From contig JADCRB010000070.1 of NCBI GenBank assembly GCA_021464245.1, positions 995,373-1,059,372 on the forward strand: DNA of 64,000 bases. Reading direction: 5' to 3'. The position numbers and the translations under genes are program-made. The first letter of the stretch is position 1. The number at the start of each line of letters is the position of its first letter. This DNA is from Carallia brachiata. Its lineage: Eukaryota > Streptophyta > Magnoliopsida > Malpighiales > Rhizophoraceae. The notes beneath the pieces were generated by a model. It had not been told where the DNA came from. It did no database searches and saw only the letters and a program-made list of their open reading frames with translations. Shown in pieces: positions 57,216 to 64,000 of the stretch.

Positions 57216-58802
57216 AAGTAACTAACCAAAAAAATTTTAACTGGTTGTTTATGTTCGGAAGGTGGTAAATTTTACACAAAAAGAGGTCAATAGTCGCTAT
57301 ATGTGTCTCCAAGACAATGGGACAACTGACCGTTTGCTGCTTCATTGAAAGTATTGTAGATCCATCTGGGATGAGATGTATTCTTAACCATATTTTTTTC
57401 ATGAATTTTCAAGGATATTTTCTACTTCCATTATCCCAAAAACCAAAAAAAAAAAACACGTACCTGGCAGAATTAACTAAATGAAATGCTCAATTGAAAA
57501 TTAAAATGACACAAAGATGTGGACAAAATCGTAATAAACTAAAGTATAAGCAACAAACCATTGAGATTATTATCAAAAAAAAAAAAAAAACAAACAAACC
57601 ATTGAGATTAATGAGTTTTCTCTACAACATATGAATCGTGCTCCCTTTGTAACAAAATTGGTTGTGCCAGTTCTGGATTGCTACGTACTATGAACTTCAT
57701 AGCTTTCAACTTAAACGACAATCGAAATAGGCTTTAAATTATTATTATTTTTTTAAATTAGTTCTTAGTCGCACAAAACATAGCAATGCCTATATATATC
57801 AACGTCAATTAGCTTTGATTCTGACAGCGATATTTGTGTATTTGAATAATTTTATGCCTAATTGTCGGCTGTATTTTTCAATTTTTTTTTCTATCATATC
57901 AATAAACTTCTTTTTGAGCAAGTATTATATCAAAAACTTTGAGAAGCCGTAGCCAAAATTTGCACCAACAAAAGTTTCATTTGTCGTCAACATTTTACCT
58001 TTTTATTTTCATAAGCAACGATAGTGTCATGATCCGAAGGATTTTTAATGTTTATGTCACGGCTAATTTTCGTCTATTAGTTAACCAAGCAGATATTTTA
58101 TAATCGCCATTCATGTCAACATTCTATAGATTTTCACTTTGAGAATTCACAAACAAAATACAACTAGGTCTTTGTGCAGCACCGAATTTTGACTTCCATT
58201 ACGTGCTTATCTTGACTTGTTATGATAGTAATTCTTTAGGTTGGAATTTTTTTTTTAATGCTACATTAGGCTGCCATCTTAATTAATTGTGTGTGTGTGT
58301 AATGATATTTATGCATCTTTTGATCTTTTTTTTTTATGTCCAACAATGATATTTATGTATCATCTCAAGATATGTTTAGGCAAGGATTGCCACCACGTCT
58401 ATATAAGGAAGTCTATATGTTTTTTTTTTTTTTCTTTTGATAATCATCTTCGGAAAATTTTATTAATAAATGAAAAATACAACAGCAAAGAGTAACATGT
58501 CAAGAAGAGTGTATGAAACTCTCTTGCCAAATTTTATTAATAAATAACAAACATAAGCGTAAAGAGGAGCTTCTCAAGACGAGTGTAGTATGAACTCTCT
58601 TGGCAAGTCTTTATATATGTTTGCTTTCATTGTTGCAGAAAGCAAGAATGGAGTTCTTGACAAACATTAACTTAACTTATAAATTACAGATTTCACGATT
58701 TGAATTAATCAACAAAAAAAGAAATGAGTTTGTGGGATGGTTGCCACCTCACTTATATATGTTTAGTTCATTTATCACTTAATATACCTTTTTTTTTTGT
58801 TA

Positions 58803-58958
58803 TCTATTAAAAAATTAATTAAATTGTGGGTTATACAATAAAAATAATTTTTTTATTTTCATAAATTATATACACCCTTCTCAATCTCAAAATTTATAAT
58901 TCAAGCTCTCAAAAATAAAAATTTGGATTCTTAATTATTTGGGTGCTCTTCGAGGATA
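58803..58958. repeat. Copy 3 of the dispersed AT-rich repeat
   Basis: It has TATACAATAAAAATAATTTT, CTCAATCTCAAAATTTATAA, AAAAATAAAAATTTGGATTC and TTAATTATTTGGGTGCTCTT, collinear with the other two copies. Confidence 0.55.
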
Positions 58959-58985
58959 TTTAACAAACCATTTGATAAACCTTTT

Positions 58986-59505
58986 TGATGGAATATCAAT
59001 ATTTTTAATTTTTAATTTTTAAGTTTTTTTACGAATGAATCATAAATTTTTTTGGTATTTCATTTGAATCCTAAACCTTTTGATTTCATACTACATCAGT
59101 CCTTTAAATTATAAAAAGTGGTCAATCGATTAATAAATGAGTTTAACTTGATAAAAATTATTTTAAAAAAAGTTAAATATATGAATTAAATATTTTTTTC
59201 ATCAATAAAATATGTACATTAAATATTTTTTTAATCAATAAACATGTAAATTAAATAGGTAATATGCATATTTTTGATAGGAAAGACATTCAATTCATAT
59301 ATTTAATTTTTTTAAAATAATATTTTGTAAAGTTAAAATTATTTTTTAATAGATTGATCACTTTTAGTAAATAGGGGGACTGATTTAGTAAAAAATTAAA
59401 AAATTAAAAAATTTAAAATTTAAATAAAATATTAAAAAAAATTTAAAATTTAAACGTAAAAAAAATTTAAAAATTTAGAGTTAAAAATATTAATAACTCA
59501 CTTTT
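58986..59505. mobile_element. Mutator-like MITE, diverged copy
   Basis: It is the same family and orientation as 59957-60456. Shared blocks include CATCAGTCCTTTAAATTA, GTCAATCGATTAATAA, GACATTCAATTCATATATTT and AATAGATTGATCACTTTT. The ends are degraded: inverted repeats remain (ATCAATATTTTTAATTTTTA against a right end of AATTTTTAAATTTTTTTTAC type) but boundaries and target duplication are uncertain by 10-20 bp. Confidence 0.65.
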
Positions 59506-59956
59506 GATTAACAAGAAGAAGACAAATAAAAACAAACTTAATGGGTGAAATGCCATAACCACATGTGATCCTATCTTATGCCCCAGCAGCTGTCACAATC
59601 CTTTGTTTACATAAGCAATGATGTCACGGCTGCTGGCTGCTGGCTATTGCGTCGTTTGCTTTGCCGTTTATTTATTTATTTATTTATTTATTGACTCACT
59701 CTTTGCCGTTTATAACATATGCATGCAAAGTAGCATTTATGCCCTCTTACTGATGGCATGGCGCCGCACCACATATATACATTTGTTTTGTTCTTTTCTT
59801 TTTTTTTTTAATTAGATGCCTAAATCCATAAAAAAGAAGAACGAGTGAAATAGAATTCGAAACTTTTACATTTCTCTTCGTCACAAAGATTGGCAGCCAC
59901 TCAAATAAATTTAAGTAATTGTTTATGACACTCTATCAAAGTTGTAGAGATAACAC

Positions 59957-60456
59957 GGGATAAATATTTTTAAAGTCCTAAACTTTTAGATTTTTTTACG
60001 TTTGAGTCCTAAACCTTTTTAACATTTCATTTGAGTTCTAAATTTTTTAATTTTTTACTATATCAGTCCTTTAAATTACGAAAAGTAGTCAATCTATTAA
60101 TAAGTGAGTTTAATTTAATAAAAATCATTTGAAAAAGCTTAAATACATGAGTTAAATATTTTTTTCATCAACAAAATATGCATATTAAATATTTTTTTAA
60201 TCAACAAATATACGAATTAAATAGGCAATATGTATATTTTTTTATAAAAAAGACATTCAATTCATATATTTAATCTTTTTTAAATAATTTTTTGTAAAGT
60301 TAAAATTATTTTTTAATAGATTGATCACTTTTGTTAAACAGAGGGACTAATTTGGTAGAAAATCAAAAAGTTTAGGACTCAAATGAAATGTCAAAAAGGT
60401 TTAGGATTCAAATATAAAAAAACCTAAAAGTTTAGGACTAAAAAAATCTTTATCCT
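59957..60456. mobile_element. Mutator-like MITE with 10-bp TSD
   Basis: The 500-bp element has long inverted repeats: left GGGATAAATATTTTTAAAGT then CCTAAACTTTTAG; right, reversed, AGGATAAAGATTTTTTTAGT then CCTAAACTTTTAGG; similarity continues for about 100 bp. The perfect direct repeat GAGATAACAC flanks it (59947-59956 and 60457-60466). Long TIR and a 10-bp duplication fit Mutator-like elements. There is no coding capacity. Confidence 0.85.
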
Positions 60457-60469
60457 GAGATAACACTAT

Positions 60470-60483
60470 CTATATATATATAT

Positions 60484-60522
<39 letters not shown>
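60470..60522. repeat. (TA)n microsatellite
   Basis: An interrupted TA array (one ACATG break) begins just after the MITE target duplication. Confidence 0.9.
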
Positions 60523-60528
<6 letters not shown>

Positions 60529-61333
60529 GGTACAGAGATTCGACAATGTCTCTGTCAGAAGAGTGCAATAATCATTTTTTTTTTTAACAATGAGTGCAAT
60601 AATCTTTTGTGGACAATAATTTATTTTTCAAGAGCACTATATAGTCTACGACAACTTCAATTTTTTTAGTTCAATAAGAACAAAATCACGTGCTAGTGAC
60701 TAAAGGAAATTTTGCATCATGCATCCAAAGGCCGCCAAGAAATCAAAGTCCACATAATTTTGGGAGAATCATCTTGTCTTTGTACGGAAAAATTCCAAAA
60801 CAAATAATCCTATCGGAAGAGTGCCAGAAAAATAGTAAAAATTAAATTATTAAAAAAAACTAGTAACGGAATTAAAGACAATTAATTACATACGGCCAAT
60901 TGAACCTGTAAAAATCAATGATCTGGATTCACATGCTTAGGTTCCACAAAGAAAACAAAATTGGTAGAGCACATTCCGAATCACATTCATATTAGGGTCC
61001 ACAGGTATCCACTTTACTGATAATGCTATCGTAACTTGTGAGAAATTTGGTTTGGGGCTCTTAGAGCTACGATAGAATTGCTCATTTAGAAAATTGTTGC
61101 ATACCCAGTTCAGTGAAACAGTACAATTGCCTTTGGTCAGTATTATATATATCAATATATATATAATCAGATCAAATTTTATTATGTCCAAAGGGACTCT
61201 TATTTAACTATATGCAGCCTAATAAAGAAGCATATATGTCCATTTTGCCAACACAGCCAAGTTTATTAGAACATATATTTGCTTTTGCTTAGGAGTGAGA
61301 AATACAACACTTTGAGGAAGTAGTTGAGAAAAA

Positions 61334-63451
61334 ATGGGGAGTGAAATAAGAGGCAATGAAATTCATGTTCTTGTTATCCCGCTCCATATACAAGGACACA
61401 TAAACCCAATGCTTCAATTCGCCAAGCGTTTAACCTCCAAAGGCACTAAGCTCACATTGGTCATTCCCAAATCCATAGCCAAATCCATCCAGAGCCAAGC
61501 AAGTTCCATCAACGTGGAGTTCGTTTTTGATGGGGTGAACGAAGGGGAAACTGTACCCGCCGTTGACGAATATCTCAAGCTTTATAAGACCACAATCCCT
61601 CAAAGCATAGCCGACCTCATAGATAAGCACAGCAGCACGCCACACCCGGTTAAATATATCATATATGACTCGATTTTGCCATGGCTGCTAGACGTGGCTA
61701 GAAGTTCAGGCATAGATGGATGCCCTTTTTTCACACAATCTTGTGCAGTTGGTGCTATTTACTACCTTGCCCTTGAAGGGGTATTGAATTTTCCTGTGAA
61801 AGAGCCTGTGGTGTCCTTGCCAGCAATTCCACCATTAGAGTTCAATGATCTACCCTCTCTTGTTCATGACTCGAGCAAGTATCCAGGTATATACGACCTG
61901 CTTTTCAGCCAGTTCTCAAACATCAATGAACCGGGTGTGCTTTTGTGGAGCACATTTACTGAGCTTGAAGATGAGGTAAGGCGTAGATTCGTCTAATAAT
62001 TTCATGAGCATTTCTTTGTTTGTTTGTGTGCATATTTGTTTGTACATATGGAAAGTCAAATCTAAGTTACTATTTTATTTTGTACACTTGGGGGCAACTT
62101 TCCCCTACAACACATCTGCTTGGAGTTGAAGCATCAATTCCTGCTGGGTAGTGCAAAATGATGGTAACCAAATTCACGTTTGAGATAGTAATTAACCTGC
62201 TATAATCTGTCAAACTCGTTTGCTTTTCCGTATACATGTATGCATGTGATACATTAACCTCCTAGACAAATTAATCTAGCTTGGACTGATGGATGGGAAA
62301 GCAGGTCAACCTATCAAGGTTGAGGGCCGTGACCTACAAAACGAGTAGAAGCCAAAGAATGGCGGAGTGAAACTTGACATCAGCACTTTAATACTTAAGT
62401 CAATGGAATGAGATTTAGCAGAGTTTTGCTGAGCACATGTTATAGAGAGAGAGATTTAGAGTCATTCTGAAAGGATTATTAGGCTTTTGTTTAAATTTTA
62501 GGTTTGAGTTTTAGAATGATAGATTAAATAATCTTTATTATAAACAATCATATATCACAAAATAAACTAAAAGAAGAAAAGGCATCATAGACAACTTTTT
62601 TTTGCGCTAATATATTTGCTACTTGTGCGTTCTTTGGTCCTAATCTTTCCCGGTGCTAAACATCAGTCGTTTCCTTTGAAATACACATGCAGGTAGTGAA
62701 GTGGATGGCAAAGAAATGGCACATCATGCCAATAGGACCCACAATTCCGTCAATGTACCTGGACAGGCGGCTGGAAGATGATAAAAATTATGGGCTCACC
62801 CTCTTCGAGCCCAACTCCGAAACTTGCATGGATTGGCTAGCTTCCAAGGAACCAAACTCAGTTGTCTATGTATCATTCGGAAGCTTAGCCACTTTGGAAG
62901 AAGCCCAAATGTCAGAACTAGCCTGGGGCCTCAAAAGAAGCGGCTGCTACTTCCTCTGGGTCGTGAGAGAATCAGAGATGAACAAATTTCCATGGCTAAG
63001 CGACCTTGTACACCACCAGACATCATCAGATTCGGACAAGGGTCTACTCGTGACTTGGAGCTGTCAGCTTGAAATTCTGGCCCACCAGTCAGTGGGCTGC
63101 TTCATTACACATTGTGGCTGGAACTCAATACTGGAGGCTTTGAGCTTGGGGGTCCCAATGATAGCCATGCCACAGTGGACCGACCAGCCGACTAATGCAA
63201 AGTTTGTGTCCGATGTGTGGCGTGTGGGCATAAGAGCAAAGGTTGATGAAAATGGGCTGGTCACTAGAGAAGAAACAGAACGATGCATAAGGGAAATCAT
63301 GGAAGGAGGAGGAGGAAACAAGATCAGAAGGAATTCAGAGAAATGGAAGGAATTGGCTCAAAAGGCAGCGGATGAAGGTGGAAGTTCTGACAAGAATACT
63401 GATGAATTCGTGGCAAAACTCGTGCAAATATGCAGCACCAATTCTAAGTAA
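61334..63451 (+). CDS. UGT74-type UDP-glucosyltransferase, intact
   Basis: Two exons, 61334-61975 and 62693-63451, join in phase 0 to 466 residues, the usual family length. The N-terminus HVLVIPLHIQGHINPMLQFA contains the catalytic histidine region (QGHINP). Acceptor-side landmarks are VKYIIYDSILPWLLDVARSS and PFFTQSCAVGAIYY. Exon 2 begins VVKWMAKKWHIMPIGPTIPS and has SVVYVSFGSLA and a full 44-residue PSPG sugar-donor box from WSCQLEILAHQSVGCF through THCGWNSILEALSLGVPM to MPQWTDQ. The closing Q, rather than H, favours UDP-glucose. The family glucosylates salicylate, auxins and other acids, but the acceptor cannot be read from sequence. The single intron sits where the broken copy at 52830 has it, so the three UGT loci are tandem duplicates in the same orientation. 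Confidence 0.95.
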
Positions 63452-64000
63452 TCTCCTGCTCTCGATACAGTGGATTTTTTTTTTTTCCTAATTGGATTAT
63501 TGATTATAAGTATTTTTTATGAGTGAAGTCTCATATTCTAAATACTGTTAAATATAATGTTAGATGAATATCATCAATAAATTATCTTATTGTAATAATT
63601 CAGATTTTCAGAGGTAAAAATTTCCAATATTATGCATTTGGCTCTGTTCCGATACTATATGAGGATAGAAAATAATCAAATTGACATTTTAGTTTTGTTC
63701 ACCTGGCATGTTGGGCATCCCAGATGTATCGACCATTAAATATGTCATTGGCCTCTTAGAGATATCTCGGGAAACCGACGTGTCGGTACAATGTATACCT
63801 CGGATAATTCACCCGTCGATTGGAACTTGCAGAAATCGTCCTTATACGGCAGGCTACCCAGACGTTTTGAGTTTTTCTTTTTCTCTCCTCGCCTCCATTC
63901 TGCCTTTCCTTTTCTTTCTACTTTGGAAAAATATAAGTGGACGGGAAAAAGAAGATGTAGAGGAGACAAAATTTTTTTTTTGTGTAATTAGTTGGGTTAT
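63452..64000. other. 3' flank of the UGT and unassigned end of window
   Basis: The first ~250 bp are AT-rich 3' flank. From 63700 the sequence becomes more complex (CGGGAAACCGACGTGTCGGT, CACCCGTCGATTGG) but shows no recognised domain. A 66-codon frame at 63791 has no support. Confidence 0.4.

Larger units (their letters stand above)
57216..61333. other. Intergenic, MITE-rich, upstream of the intact UGT
   Basis: AT-rich with repeat-family copy 3 (58803-58958), two related Mutator-like elements (58986-59505, 59957-60456) and a TA microsatellite (60470-60522). A TA-rich stretch at 61141-61168 may provide the TATA region of the UGT at 61334. No gene is supported. Confidence 0.55.

Overview
This is nuclear genomic DNA of a flowering plant, most likely a eudicot. 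It shows intron-rich genes with GT/AG junctions, AT-rich intergenic DNA, small transposon relics and plant-only families (CASTOR/POLLUX channel, MPK6-type MAP kinase, class I formin, BTB-TAZ protein, UGT74-type glucosyltransferases). I cannot fix the species; a woody dicot such as Citrus would fit, but that is a guess.

Layout. 1-5209 (+): 3' two-thirds of a CASTOR/POLLUX (DMI1) nuclear-envelope ion channel gene. 6030-7382 (+): organellar ribosomal protein bS16. 8352-8915 (-): small predicted thylakoid-lumen protein with a twin-arginine signal. 10361-14336 (-): cytosolic ribosomal protein L5 (uL18). 17118-21507 (+): MPK6-type MAP kinase. 22226-25673 (-): FAM133-like nuclear RS-rich protein. 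25.7-34.1 kb: gene-poor, transposon-rich. 34098-38299 (+): class I formin, closest to FH1. 39458-42384 (-): BTB/POZ-TAZ protein. 42.4-52.8 kb: mostly repeats, with a doubtful DUF3615-like gene or relic at 48.2-48.9 kb. 52830-63451 (+): a tandem UGT74-type cluster with one frame-broken gene, one decayed fragment set and one intact gene. The genes are a mixed housekeeping and signalling set; only the UGTs form a functional cluster.

Most interesting: (1) the channel gene carries two adjacent homologous 99-nt exons of equal phase, separated by only 56 nt, a configuration expected for mutually exclusive splicing within the regulatory RCK region. (2) Four otherwise well-preserved genes (channel, RPL5, formin, BTB-TAZ) each lack one or two single bases, mostly in homopolymer runs. 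The frame is lost but every intron boundary is kept, which points to consensus errors in the assembly more than to four pseudogenes. (3) Several small transposons can be delimited to the base with perfect target-site duplications: a hAT-like element, two Mutator-like families, a Harbinger/Tourist-like MITE in an RPL5 intron and a tRNA-derived SINE in an MPK6 intron. (4) A degenerate 46-bp minisatellite lies between RPL5 and MPK6.
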